NCBI GenBank assembly: GCA_004193595.1
Contig: RPGQ01000052.1
Coordinates: forward strand, 1 to 64,000
Direction of reading: 5' to 3'
Length of the DNA: 64,000 nucleotides
Source of the DNA: Desulfobacteraceae bacterium Eth-SRB2
Lineage (GTDB): Bacteria > Desulfobacterota > Desulfobacteria > Desulfobacterales > UBA11574
The notes under the pieces were generated by a model. It saw nothing but the letters and a program-made list of their open reading frames with translations. It was not told where the DNA came from and did no database searches. Every line of letters starts with the position of its first letter. The stretch's first letter is position 1. Made by a program: the position numbers and the translations under genes. Shown one piece after another: positions 8,441 through 17,372 of this stretch.

Positions 8441-8875
8441 TCATTTCTTTGACCCTGATGTATCAGGGCTATATAAGGTTGGAAGTCTGAGAATGTGTAT
8501 GCTTATGCCAACAGCTATCAAAACTAAAATAATCCTGACGGCAATATGATTAAGCAGGAAAATGCATGAATATCCGATTGTGAATATCAAGAGGGACAGA
8601 ACTGCAACCTTTTGCCTTAACGAAATCCCCTTACCCTCCCGGTAATTCTTGATGTAAGCCCCGAACCATTTGTTGTTAAGGAGCCAGTTGTGAAATCTTT
8701 CTGAACTTCGGGAAAAACAGATAGCGGCAAGCACGAGAAAAGGGGTTGTAGGCAAAAGAGGCAAAACTATCCCGAGCGTTCCAACACCTACAAAGAATAT
8801 CCCTGTAATTATCAAGCATATTCTAATTGCGCGGTTCCTGTGCGTGATCACACTTGAAATGGTTGCGTTTTTCAA
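8441..8875 (-). CDS. YbaN/DUF454-family inner-membrane protein
   Basis: About 144 residues from a TTG preceded by TTGGAGACTGATT; the exact start is uncertain. The family signature is plain: GTLGIVLPLLPTTPFLVLAA followed by CFSRSSERFHNWLLNNKWFG, then two or three further helices. DUF454 genes commonly neighbour haem-iron genes, and here the gene follows the HutW-type gene directly, separated by a short repeat tract. Function of the family is unknown. Confidence 0.85.
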   Translation of the reverse strand: MKNATISSVITHRNRAIRICLIITGIFFVGVGTLGIVLPLLPTTPFLVLAAICFSRSSERFHNWLLNNKWFGAYIKNYREGKGISLRQKVAVLSLLIFTIGYSCIFLLNHIAVRIILVLIAVGISIHILRLPTLYSPDTSGSKK

Positions 8876-8889
8876 AATCAGTCTCCAAG

Positions 8890-8946
8890 ATCCATCATGC
8901 CATGGTCGATGGTCAGTTATCAATAGTCAATGGTCATTGTTAATTG
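8890..8946. repeat. TGGTCAATGG-type repeat tract between hutW-like and ybaN-like genes
   Basis: A short tract containing CGATGGTCAGTTATCAATAG and a TTAATTGTTAA unit, a member of the same low-complexity family found at 10898-10940, 31672-31855, 36855-36968, 37355-37650 and 39368-39598. It may encode the very end of the HutW-like protein. Confidence 0.55.
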
Positions 8947-10352
8947 TTAACCGGTTGCAGTTCAATGACCACGGCAAAATAATCGATCAGGGCCTGGCAG
9001 AGGTTTACCTGCCAGAACTCACCTGCCAGGGTCAGCTCCGTCCAGCCCTCGTTTATTTTAATCAGACCAACCTTTTCCCATTGTTCAAGGAGGGGAAAGA
9101 AGATTTCTTCAAGCTCAAAACCATAATGTTCTCCAAGCTCTTTTAAATGGCAGCGCCCCAGTTCCATCTGTCCTGCAAGCTCCTTAAACAGGTCGTTATT
9201 CTCAGGCTGTTTCATGGACATGGCAATCGGTTTATCACCCTCATCAATTCTTCGATAATAACCATCCAATCTATTGTCCTGGAAGAAGAAGTATCCATCC
9301 AGCCATCCCCCTGCGCTGGAACCAAAGGGAACACAAACTTTGCCGGACAGTGCCAGGGTATTATAGATGTTTCTCTCCCGGGTGGTCCTCCCCCAGTGGC
9401 TTATGGAAAGCCGCCTGTATCTTGCACGCTTCATGATTTCTACCCCGCTTGCAAACATGTCGGCCTGCATCCTGATATCAGCAGGCGGCGCTATCGTTTT
9501 TTTCCGGGCAGCCTCTTCAAGCCTCCCCTTCTTAAAGATATTCAACTGGTATAGATCCACGCCATCCAGTCTCAATTCGATATACTTTGTTACATCCTTT
9601 TCCCATATCTCCATGGTCTGGTAAGGAAGACCATAAATCAAGTCAATTACCATAGCGGTCTGGTCAAGGCTGTTTATATATTCTAATCTTTTTACGACCT
9701 TTTCTCCTGTCTCGATACGCCCCATTTTCCTGCGCACGTGGGTATCAAAGCTCTGAACTCCTATAGAGAAACGATTAACCCCTCCCTCTATGCAGGCAAA
9801 GACCTTATCATCTGAAAAATGATAAACTCTCCCTTCAACTGTAATCTCGCAATCATTGGCCAGAGGCAGATGTTTTTGGATTGCTTTCAGGAGCCTGAAA
9901 AGGTTTTCATGGCTCAGTGCGCTCGGGGTGCCTCCTCCGAGGTAGACGGCATGGAAAGGATGGGATTTGATAAAGGGAGTCTCCGCCACCATCTCCAGTT
10001 CCCGGATAATATAATCGACATAACGATTTTCTTCTTCGCCAGCCTTAAAGGGATTCAAATAGAAGCCGCAATAAAGACAGTGTGTTTCACAAAACGGTAT
10101 GTGAAAATAGGCGGCCCTTTTCTCTTTCTTTCCCTCACCGGCCAGGATCTTGCTCCAAACTTCGCCGATGCTTTCAGGGTCCAGCGGCCAACCCCTGGCC
10201 CCTGGATGCACCGCACTCTTTTTATCAAAAGCCGCGTGCAAGGGATCGCCATTTTCATTGGCAAAGAACCTTCGCTGATCCTGTGGGGTCATTTCAGAGG
10301 TATGACGGTTAAGCGTCCCGATATTCATTTTATGTTTTGTTCTACCTTTCAT
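8940..10352 (-). CDS. Anaerobic haem-degradation radical SAM enzyme, ChuW/HutW family
   Basis: A 470-residue relative of HemN. The radical SAM site CETHCLYCGF (CxxxCxxC) lies near residue 88, followed by YLGGGTPSAL and the HemN-like core (RFSIGVQSFD, VIDLIYGLPYQT). The C-terminal part matches the HutW class: the ISHWGRTTRERN and FGSSAGGWLDGYFFFQ segments are not found in coproporphyrinogen oxidase. ChuW opens haem and releases iron without oxygen. The start follows AGGAGAAGCACTG. No outer-membrane haem receptor or HutX/Z partner is next to it, so the haem source is unclear. Confidence 0.85.
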   Translation of the reverse strand: MKGRTKHKMNIGTLNRHTSEMTPQDQRRFFANENGDPLHAAFDKKSAVHPGARGWPLDPESIGEVWSKILAGEGKKEKRAAYFHIPFCETHCLYCGFYLNPFKAGEEENRYVDYIIRELEMVAETPFIKSHPFHAVYLGGGTPSALSHENLFRLLKAIQKHLPLANDCEITVEGRVYHFSDDKVFACIEGGVNRFSIGVQSFDTHVRRKMGRIETGEKVVKRLEYINSLDQTAMVIDLIYGLPYQTMEIWEKDVTKYIELRLDGVDLYQLNIFKKGRLEEAARKKTIAPPADIRMQADMFASGVEIMKRARYRRLSISHWGRTTRERNIYNTLALSGKVCVPFGSSAGGWLDGYFFFQDNRLDGYYRRIDEGDKPIAMSMKQPENNDLFKELAGQMELGRCHLKELGEHYGFELEEIFFPLLEQWEKVGLIKINEGWTELTLAGEFWQVNLCQALIDYFAVVIELQPVNN

Positions 10353-10551
10353 CAGTGCTTCTCCTGAGATCGACCTTTTCTTCTATAAAAATGCAGCGTT
10401 TCTTTTCCGAATTCCTAAATCCCTCGATTCCCTAATCCTTTTTTAGCTATTTGGGCTTAGCGGGATCTACTATGATATCCGGATTGATGTCATCTCTCCA
10501 TATATTTCCGTCAGGGAAAAGAGCTTTTTCACTTAAGTTCCCACATAAATT

Positions 10552-10842
10552 CTATTTATTATATCTCTTTGGATTCTTGGGAAACCATCCTTTGGCAACA
10601 CGCTTTTTTTGCAGAAAAAGTTCATAAATGCTCCAGAATAAACAAAAGCTGACAATACCAAGGCTTCCTGACAAGAGTTCATTATCGACGAAGATAGAAA
10701 CTAATATAAAGAGAAAACCAACAAAAAAGAGCGCTGGCCACCATTTTGTCCCAAAATGATATTCACCTTTAATAACAAGTACATGAGTAAATGCTATTGT
10801 TAACAGCATAACACTGCCAACCACGAAACCAGAAAAGTTCAT
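10552..10842 (-). CDS. DUF4491-family small membrane protein
   Basis: A protein of 96 residues with three hydrophobic helices (FVVGSVMLLTIAF, ALFFVGFLFILVSIF, GIVSFCLFWSIYELF) and the family-like motif GEYHFGTKWWP. Its end, GWFPKNPKR, is typical of DUF4491, which often sits near cobalamin/haem or metal genes. The ribosome-binding site AAGGAGGAAAGAAATA is part of a relic of a four-helix-bundle gene immediately upstream. Function unknown. Confidence 0.75.
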   Translation of the reverse strand: MNFSGFVVGSVMLLTIAFTHVLVIKGEYHFGTKWWPALFFVGFLFILVSIFVDNELLSGSLGIVSFCLFWSIYELFLQKKRVAKGWFPKNPKRYNK

Positions 10843-10855
10843 TATTTCTTTCCTC

Positions 10856-10902
10856 CTTGCTGTCATGATGCTTTTGCCTGCAATTGCGATAAGCTCTTAG
10901 CA
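10856..10902 (-). pseudogene. Relic of the C-terminus of a four-helix-bundle (IVP) gene
   Basis: The sequence TGCTGTCATGATGCTTTTGC and the bases after it match the last codons of the intact gene at 36966-37334 (encoding IAIVGKSIMTARSK). It is followed at once by a TGGTCAATGG tract, just as at the intact locus. Nothing of the rest of the gene remains. Confidence 0.65.
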
Positions 10903-10942
10903 ATGGTCAATGGTCAATTATCAATGGTTAATTGTTAATTGT
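10898..10942. repeat. TGGTCAATGG-type repeat tract
   Basis: Units AATGGTCAATGGTCAATTAT and TTAATTGTTAATTG follow the four-helix-bundle relic. The remaining bases to 11051 show no gene. Confidence 0.65.
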
Positions 10943-11051
10943 TTTATGTGGCTATGCACTTGACTCCCAATACTACTGCATATTGTGGTTGTCTTAATTT
11001 CTTAATGCTACATGTTGTGGTGTCGGGAGTATAGTGCATACCCACGTTGTT

Positions 11052-12278
11052 TTATTCATATCGCAAGGCATCAATAGGATTTAATTTGGATGCCTTATTA
11101 GCGGGATAGAAACCGAAAAAGACTCCGATTGCCCCGGTAAAGACAAAGGCCAATAAGAGGGCTTCCCACGAAATCGGGATAGGCCATTTTATCACAGCCG
11201 CTATAACCTTACATGCTGTTATTCCTAATACCATCCCTAACAGCCCCCCAAACAGGCTCAGGATAATGGCTTCTATGAGAAATTGCATGAGGATATCCTT
11301 GCTTCTCCCTCCCACGGCCATGCGAATGCCGATTTCCCTGGTTCTTTCTGTTACCGAAACCAGCATAATATTCATAATTCCTATTCCGCCTACCACGAGA
11401 GAAATCATAGCAATAGTAAGCAACAGAACCGACATAATGTTTGCTGTTTTTTGGGCTATATTCATTATTTCGGTCAGATTCCTTACAGTAAAATCTTTTT
11501 CCTGACCTGATTGAATATGATGCCTCTGCATGAGCAGGGCATTTATCTCTTTTTCAGCTTCAAACATCAATTCCAGGCTCTTTGCCTGAACCATGATTGT
11601 TCTGACAAGGCCGGGAATATGCGTGCTAAAAAGTCGTTTCTGCGCTGTGCTAAAAGGAACATAAATCCTGTCGTCCTGATCTCTACCTCGTGGTGACGAG
11701 CCCTTTTTATCTAAAACCCCAATAATGGTAAATGGAATTTTATTGATTCTGATGACTTGACCAATTGGATCAATATCTCCGAAGAGATTTTCCACCACTG
11801 TCTGTCCCAGGATGCAGACCTTGGCTGCTGTATTGATATCGCGCTGGTTAAAAAGAGAGCCAAACGCGAGGGGCCAATTCCTGATCTGAAACATATCTGG
11901 AATCGTGCCGGTAACGACCGTACTCCAGTTTTCGTTACCAAAAACGAGATGTGCGTTACCACCCCATGTGGGGGCAACAAACTTGACACTGGGACACGCC
12001 TCTTTCATGGCCTCGGCATCACTGATGGTCAGGGTAGGTTTGGTGCCGGCGCCCATTCTGACGCCTCCGGAACTTGTGGAGCCTGGAAATACCATAAGGA
12101 GATTTGAACCGATGCCGGCAATCTGTTTGGCAATCTGACTCTTAGCCCCGGAACCGGCATTAATGATAATGATAACCGTTCCCACGCCAATGATGATGCC
12201 CAGCATGGTCAAGGCCGATCGCATCCTGTGCACCCGGATAGCGCGAAACGCAATTTTTAGACTTGAAAGAAAAAACAT
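11052..12278 (-). CDS. macB: MacB-type ABC transporter permease
   Basis: A 408-residue protein with the MacB/FtsX layout: one N-terminal membrane helix (MRSALTMLGIIIGVGTVIII), a large periplasmic domain of about 220 residues, and three C-terminal helices around VGGIGIMNIMLVSVTERTRE and GIRMAVGG. It ends SKLNPIDALRYE, the usual closing motif. MacB drives a tripartite MacA-TolC pump by mechanotransmission. Here ATPase and permease are separate genes, unlike E. coli MacB. The start at 12278 was taken because the longer frame runs into a dispersed palindrome. Confidence 0.88.
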   Translation of the reverse strand: MFFLSSLKIAFRAIRVHRMRSALTMLGIIIGVGTVIIIINAGSGAKSQIAKQIAGIGSNLLMVFPGSTSSGGVRMGAGTKPTLTISDAEAMKEACPSVKFVAPTWGGNAHLVFGNENWSTVVTGTIPDMFQIRNWPLAFGSLFNQRDINTAAKVCILGQTVVENLFGDIDPIGQVIRINKIPFTIIGVLDKKGSSPRGRDQDDRIYVPFSTAQKRLFSTHIPGLVRTIMVQAKSLELMFEAEKEINALLMQRHHIQSGQEKDFTVRNLTEIMNIAQKTANIMSVLLLTIAMISLVVGGIGIMNIMLVSVTERTREIGIRMAVGGRSKDILMQFLIEAIILSLFGGLLGMVLGITACKVIAAVIKWPIPISWEALLLAFVFTGAIGVFFGFYPANKASKLNPIDALRYE

Positions 12279-12430
12279 ATTAAAAGATGAACATCCAATC
12301 CGCCAAAGGGCTCTGGCGGAAACATCCAACATCGAACGTCGAATAATGATAAAGCATAATTTTATAATTTCCTATACAACAAGAAATACTTCAACAATAG
12401 TCAGGTTATCGCATAGCGCCAGGGCAGGCT

Positions 12431-13135
12431 TCAGGCACTTGTGTTTTTTTGTGCAATTTTATCTTCTGCTACTTTTCCATCTCGAAAGATAATATTTCTC
12501 CTGGTGAAAGCGGCAACATCGGGCTCATGTGTCACAATAATGACAGTAATTCCCTTCTCGATATTCAATCTCTGAAAGATAGATATAATTTCATGGCTGC
12601 TTTTGCTATCCAGATTTCCGGTGGGCTCATCGGCAAGGATTATGGCAGAAGAATTGACCAGTGCCCGGGCAATGGCTACCCTCTGTTGTTCACCACCGGA
12701 GAGCTGATTGGGATAATGGTCCTCTCGTCCTGATAAACCAACGGAGTGTAACGCGTCCATGGCCATTTCTCTTCTCTTTCCGGCAGGTACCCCACTGTAG
12801 ATCAGAGGGAGTTCTACATTTTCAAGGGCAGAGGTTCTGGCAAGCAGATTGAATGTTTGAAACACAAAACCTATTTTACGGTTCCTGATGTGAGCCAGTT
12901 GATCCCGGTCGAGGTTCCCCATATCTATTCCTTCTAAGAAATATTTGCCAGTCGTTGGCTTATCCAGGCAGCCAAGTATGTTCATAAATGTAGATTTGCC
13001 GGAGCCGGAAGGTCCCATCACGGCCACCAGGCCCCCTGCGTCAATGGTCAGGCTAATTTCATCCAGGGCAACTACCTTTACATCGCCTGAATTGTAAACC
13101 TTAACCAGATTCCGGGTCTCTATGAGATCAGCCAT
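12431..13135 (-). CDS. MacB/LolD-type ABC transporter ATPase
   Basis: A 234-residue ABC ATPase with Walker [11 protein letters not shown] loop QTFN, signature LSGGEQQ, Walker [14 protein letters not shown] and switch His in VTHEPDVA. The GNLDSK segment is typical of the MacB/LolD/FtsE class. It pairs with the permease downstream and the adaptor upstream, all on the same strand with gaps of about 100-150 bases. The gap to the permease (12279-12430) contains the small palindrome TCCGCCAAAGGGCTCTGGCGG. Confidence 0.92.
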   Translation of the reverse strand: MADLIETRNLVKVYNSGDVKVVALDEISLTIDAGGLVAVMGPSGSGKSTFMNILGCLDKPTTGKYFLEGIDMGNLDRDQLAHIRNRKIGFVFQTFNLLARTSALENVELPLIYSGVPAGKRREMAMDALHSVGLSGREDHYPNQLSGGEQQRVAIARALVNSSAIILADEPTGNLDSKSSHEIISIFQRLNIEKGITVIIVTHEPDVAAFTRRNIIFRDGKVAEDKIAQKNTSA

Positions 13136-13261
13136 TAATTATTCTCCAGCCATCCATCCAATCTTCCAATCTTCTTCATAGAGGATTACACACCCCGTCC
13201 GCTTCGCGTCCACCCCTCTCAAGAGGGGATTTTGCGTCCTAATCATCCTAATCAACTAATG

Positions 13262-14488
13262 CTAATGCCCTAAATATCTCCGAGCCCGATACATCTTTGA
13301 GCCCGTAGCGCCTGGGTTAGACGAACGTTTTTCACCCGACAGTCCCACAACCAGATTATCTCCTTCTTTAAGGTCTCCTTCTGTAAGCTCGTAATACCTT
13401 ACGTTGTTAACGCCTAATTTGACGGGCACAGATTTCAGTTTCGCATCAGCAAGGAGCGCCCATACTCGATTTTGGGCGCTTGTCTCTATTCCTTTTGGTT
13501 GGCGCGATTCCTTTTCTTCCCCGTAAGGTCGGTACCTCAGAGCGGCATTAGGAATCCTCAAAACATTTCTTTTTTTGGCTACTACAATAGAGACATTGGC
13601 CGTCATGCCCGGCTTGAGTTTTAGATCGAGGTTTTCTACTTCAATGATGACATCGTATGTAACGACATTCTGTACTACCTGGGGAGCATTTCTAATCTGT
13701 GAAACCCTTCCTTTAAACACCTCGGAAGGATAGGCATCTACGGTAAAGGTAACCTCTTGTCCCACTTCCAGCCGGCCGATGTCAGCCTCATCCACACTGG
13801 TATTAACCTGCATTTCGGTTAGATCCTGGGCAATGGTAAAAAGTGTAGGGGCCTGGAGGCTTGCCGCGACTGTTTGTCCCACATCTACATTTCTTGAAAG
13901 AACAATGCCATCCACAGGTGAACGAATGATGGCATAGTCCAGGCGGGTCCTGGAAAAATCCAGAGTGGACCTGGTTTGATCTACCTGGGCTCTGGCTACT
14001 TCAATCTGAGCCACAGCAGAATCGTAGTTAGTTTGAGCGGTATCCACGTCGCTCTGTGATACTAAGTTTTCTTTGACAAGGGCCTTGTAGCGATTTAATG
14101 TGCGCCTGGTATCGGTCACCATCACCTTAGCTTTGTCCACATTTGCCAGGGCAGCTTTGTAATTTGCCCTGGCCTTTTCCACTTCTGCCTTAAGCAACAT
14201 CGAGTCTATCTGGGCGATTACCTGGTTTTTCTTGACCACAGAATTGAAATCTGCGTAGAGGCGCTTAATGTTGCCTGAAATCTGGCTTCCAACCTGGACA
14301 AGAATAACCGGATTAAGTGTGCCGGTAGCCAGAATAGTGGAGGCAATATCTCCTCTTTCCAGTCTTACAGTGCGATATCCAAGTTCGTTTTTTTTATCAA
14401 TAAGGCCGTATATGACACATGGAATACCAATAAGCGCCAATATCAATATAATGTATTTTACATACTTATTATGGAATAACTTCACCAT
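13262..14488 (-). CDS. macA: MacA/HlyD-family periplasmic adaptor
   Basis: A 408-residue membrane-fusion protein: an N-terminal anchor (YIILILALIGIPCVIYGL), lipoyl/barrel-sandwich halves, an alpha-helical hairpin at about residues 90-180 (LKAEVEKARANYKAALANVD), RSPVDGIVLSRNVDVGQTV, and a beta-barrel domain. It would bridge MacB and TolC. Only 6 bases separate it from the TolC-like gene upstream, and the ribosome-binding site is GAGAGG. Substrate unknown; location in a metal-responsive block suggests export of a metallophore, metal complex or metal-damaged lipid, which is inference. Confidence 0.92.
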   Translation of the reverse strand: MVKLFHNKYVKYIILILALIGIPCVIYGLIDKKNELGYRTVRLERGDIASTILATGTLNPVILVQVGSQISGNIKRLYADFNSVVKKNQVIAQIDSMLLKAEVEKARANYKAALANVDKAKVMVTDTRRTLNRYKALVKENLVSQSDVDTAQTNYDSAVAQIEVARAQVDQTRSTLDFSRTRLDYAIIRSPVDGIVLSRNVDVGQTVAASLQAPTLFTIAQDLTEMQVNTSVDEADIGRLEVGQEVTFTVDAYPSEVFKGRVSQIRNAPQVVQNVVTYDVIIEVENLDLKLKPGMTANVSIVVAKKRNVLRIPNAALRYRPYGEEKESRQPKGIETSAQNRVWALLADAKLKSVPVKLGVNNVRYYELTEGDLKEGDNLVVGLSGEKRSSNPGATGSKMYRARRYLGH

Positions 14489-14494
14489 TACCTC

Positions 14495-15796
14495 TCAGTA
14501 AGATTTGCCTATTGCTTTTTCAAGCATAGCTTCAGCTATTTTATAGTCGTACAGAGAATTGATGTATTTCGTCTCAGCAGTCAGGTATTGAACCTGGGCA
14601 TCTGTTATCTCAATAATATCATTTAGTCCCTGCTGATATCGCTTAGTTGCAAGCTCAAGATTCTCGTTGGAAGCCTGACTTCCCTTTCTTGCTGCCACAA
14701 TCTGTTCGGAAGCCGTATTCATATCTGCATAAGCCTGCTCTACCTCGGCCAAAGTGTTTTGTATGATCACATCACTGGAGGCTTTCGCCTGCCTCAGTTT
14801 AGCCTCTTCCTGCCTCACTTTCTCTCTTTTTTCAAACCCTGTAAACAATGGAAATGCCATCTGCATCCCGACCGTCCATTCTTCTTGCAATGGGAAATCC
14901 GTGCTGCTCCAGCCGTAGTTTGCATTGCCGCTCAACCTGGGGAGATACTCAGCCTTTGTAGCCTTCAGTGAAAATTCTCTTTCTCTCTCTAATGCTTTGT
15001 TTTGAAGGAGGTCTGGCCGTTGCATTATGGCCATACTCTTTGCATCCTCCAGATTCATGATGACGGGTTTCTTTATCTCCAGTACATCTCTTAGCATATT
15101 CCACGGAAGTTTTTCTATTCCAAGGGCATTCACCAGGTTTATCTTTGCAATCTGTAACCCATTCTGCGCCCTGATAAGTGATAATTTTGCATCATAGAGG
15201 TTTGCTTCTGCCCTGGTTACGTCAATCCTGGGCTTGAGGCCAGTCTTAAAAAATTGCTCCGCCTGATGTAATAATTCGTTTCTTTGCCTGACGATTTCTT
15301 CGGTGAGTCTTAATTCCCGCTCATAAGCCAGATAATCGTAATAAGCCACCTTTGCATTCAACGCCACGGTTTGTCTGGAATTCTGATAACTTTCTTTGAG
15401 CGACTCATAACTTTCTCGAGCACTTCTCACAAGACCTGGCGTTCTGCCAAAATCGAAAATCAATTGGCTCAACTGGAAAGTATTTCCGTAATAGTTTCGG
15501 GCAGACGATTGGCTTGCCTCCTGCCAACTATGGCTGTAGCTTGTCTGTAAGTTTACGTATGGGTAGTAGGCAGATTCTGTTTGCCCGATCCTGGCACGGC
15601 CTGCTATACATGCCTCACTGGAGACTCTTATATTAGGATTGTTTTTTAAAGCAATTTCTATAGCCTCTTCTATGGTCATCGCCTCTTTTGCCTGAAGATT
15701 GCCAGAGGCGAAGGCTGTCGCTGAAATAAAAAAACAGATTCCGGTGGTAAACAATAGCAGCAGAAATCGCCTAAACATAGTTTTCCGCTTGGTCAT
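14495..15796 (-). CDS. TolC-family outer-membrane efflux protein
   Basis: A 433-residue protein with a signal peptide (FLLLLFTTGICFFISATAFA), the opening motif MTIEEAIEIALKNNPNIRVS and two OEP repeats (about residues 60-235 and 255-425) rich in coiled coil. NALGIEKLPW and QPLNDIIEITDAQ-like stretches (GLNDIIEITDAQVQYLTAE) are typical. It is the first gene of the TolC-MacA-MacB set, transcribed in that order. Confidence 0.92.
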   Translation of the reverse strand: MTKRKTMFRRFLLLLFTTGICFFISATAFASGNLQAKEAMTIEEAIEIALKNNPNIRVSSEACIAGRARIGQTESAYYPYVNLQTSYSHSWQEASQSSARNYYGNTFQLSQLIFDFGRTPGLVRSARESYESLKESYQNSRQTVALNAKVAYYDYLAYERELRLTEEIVRQRNELLHQAEQFFKTGLKPRIDVTRAEANLYDAKLSLIRAQNGLQIAKINLVNALGIEKLPWNMLRDVLEIKKPVIMNLEDAKSMAIMQRPDLLQNKALEREREFSLKATKAEYLPRLSGNANYGWSSTDFPLQEEWTVGMQMAFPLFTGFEKREKVRQEEAKLRQAKASSDVIIQNTLAEVEQAYADMNTASEQIVAARKGSQASNENLELATKRYQQGLNDIIEITDAQVQYLTAETKYINSLYDYKIAEAMLEKAIGKSY

Positions 15797-15843
15797 ATTT
15801 ATATTGTTTCATTTTGTTTACACTCTTATCATTTCGTTTCGTA

Positions 15844-15982
15844 GTTAGTGTCTATTCAGGAATGGTGGATTTTGTCCCGAGACAAGGCCGCAAAAAGGGT
15901 TCTAACACAGGTGTAACAGCGCTACGTCGAGGATAGAAACCTGGGTAGAACAAGGGTTATGAATAATGATTTTCGTACACTT
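15844..15982. mobile_element. MITE-like element, TAGTGTC family, diverged copy
   Basis: It starts TTAGTGTCTATTCAGG and ends near TTTTCGTACACTT. Internal blocks (GACAAGGCCGCAAAAAGGGT, CTACGTCGAGGATAGAAACC) match those of the element at 60004-60188. The ends are poorly preserved and no gene is present. Confidence 0.5.
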
Positions 15983-15989
15983 TTCACTC

Positions 15990-16040
15990 CCGCCCCGCCC
16001 CTCTCCCTTGGTGGGAGAGGGCTAGGGTGAGAGGAAAAAT
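15990..16040. repeat. CCCTCTCCC...GGGAGAGGG hairpin
   Basis: A GC-rich inverted repeat of the common CCCCTCTCCCTTGGTGGGAG type, lying between the 407-residue gene and the TolC gene. It could act as a terminator or mRNA stabiliser after the upstream gene; no T run follows. Confidence 0.45.
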
Positions 16041-16056
16041 GGCCGAAGTCGAGATA

Positions 16057-17280
16057 CTATGATTTTTTGGATTTGAAGATGGTTTCCCTGTTGCGTCTTT
16101 TCCTATGGTAAACACCCCCGCCTAAACCGACAATGCCTAAACCCGCTCCAATGATACCCCAAGAAGCAAAGCCGCTGGACATGCTCAGCCATTTGCCGCT
16201 GCCGCGAGAAAACATTCGTAAAGACATTGGCAGGGTTGCGCAGTGATATTCCCCGCTTGATGGGTCCTTATAAGCCACCACATAGAGCAATTTATCTCCT
16301 GCTGTCTGTCTGTTTCCATGGGATATTCTGCCGGCATGTCCAACCTTACGTTCTCCGGCATATCCGGCCTTATGTCCTCCGCCGTGCCGGTCTTTCTCTG
16401 CACCTTCTCCGATCCCAGAACGAGGCTTTTCATGAGAGCGACCAGTTCCGCCTGGATCTGCAACTCGTGCAAGGGTTTTTGGAGGAGTAATTGAAATTGC
16501 GCCATCAGAGTCGGTCATGATGGTTTTCTTCCACCCGCTTTTACTTAGAATAACCACTTCTGTATTTGTAAGTGGCTGGCCTTTATAGAAAACCTTCATT
16601 TTGTGCTCTTTGAGTGGTGTCTGATTGCCACCATCTCTAACAAAACCGACCTTGCTACGTTTGCTGCCTTTGATAGCATCAGCGTGAGGGCATCCCGCTT
16701 TTTTGAACATACTTTTGGGAAAAAACGGCCCTATTTCAAGTGCAATCTTATCCTCGTCATTAAAGAACATGCCCGGGTTTTCACCTTTAGCGCCACCCTG
16801 TTTGCGATAATTTACAAGGAACTTCGAATAGAGATGAACCCTTTCATCTGTGCCGTCCGAATCAATATCCATAATTCCTGCATCGAGATGAATTCCAACG
16901 AGGTAGCGGCCATTCAACTCACCCGGGTTGAGATCAGAAGGGAGATTTAATGCGATAGTCCCATTGTCTGGCGATAGATTCACCTCTGATACCACGCCAT
17001 CAGGGTCTCTGATCCATACTCTGGCGTTATCGACCGTAAATGATTGGCCAGAGCGCTCTTCGTGTGTTGAAACTGAAAACTTCCCCTGCCGCAGTATCAG
17101 CTTCTTTGGTCTTTCGAGAGAAGCTAACATTTCAGCCGTGCTCAAAATAGCACCATGATCTGTGTGCTCAGCTTCAAGCTCCCACCAGATTACCTGAGCC
17201 GGCTTTGATGCAAAAGCGGCAGAGCCTGCTACCATAAACAAAGCGAGTAAAATAAATACAAATACCTTAAAGTGTCTCAT
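16057..17280 (-). CDS. DUF4198-like exported protein with C-terminal membrane anchor
   Basis: A 407-residue protein with a signal peptide (FVFILLALFMVAGSAAFA), an N-terminal beta domain (WIRDPDGVVSEVNLSPDN; GIHLDAGIMDIDSDGTDERV), a linker, a DUF4198/carboxypeptidase-like domain (KVFYKGQPLTNTEVVILSKSG), a His/Gly-rich insert (about residues 285-330) and a C-terminal membrane helix with a basic tail. It is a paralogue of the protein at 22264-23256, which lacks the His-rich insert. The insert could bind metal. Function unknown; the DUF4198 link and neighbours point to metal handling at the periplasmic face. Confidence 0.6.
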   Translation of the reverse strand: MRHFKVFVFILLALFMVAGSAAFASKPAQVIWWELEAEHTDHGAILSTAEMLASLERPKKLILRQGKFSVSTHEERSGQSFTVDNARVWIRDPDGVVSEVNLSPDNGTIALNLPSDLNPGELNGRYLVGIHLDAGIMDIDSDGTDERVHLYSKFLVNYRKQGGAKGENPGMFFNDEDKIALEIGPFFPKSMFKKAGCPHADAIKGSKRSKVGFVRDGGNQTPLKEHKMKVFYKGQPLTNTEVVILSKSGWKKTIMTDSDGAISITPPKTLARVADPGGTGRSHEKPRSGIGEGAEKDRHGGGHKAGYAGERKVGHAGRISHGNRQTAGDKLLYVVAYKDPSSGEYHCATLPMSLRMFSRGSGKWLSMSSGFASWGIIGAGLGIVGLGGGVYHRKRRNRETIFKSKKS

Positions 17281-17372
17281 CGCATAGTCTCCCTTCTCAT
17301 TTTATAGATTTTAAGATGATGGTTTTTGGGGTTTCTTATTTCCTTCTTTGAACCTTGAGCTTTCAGCCACGT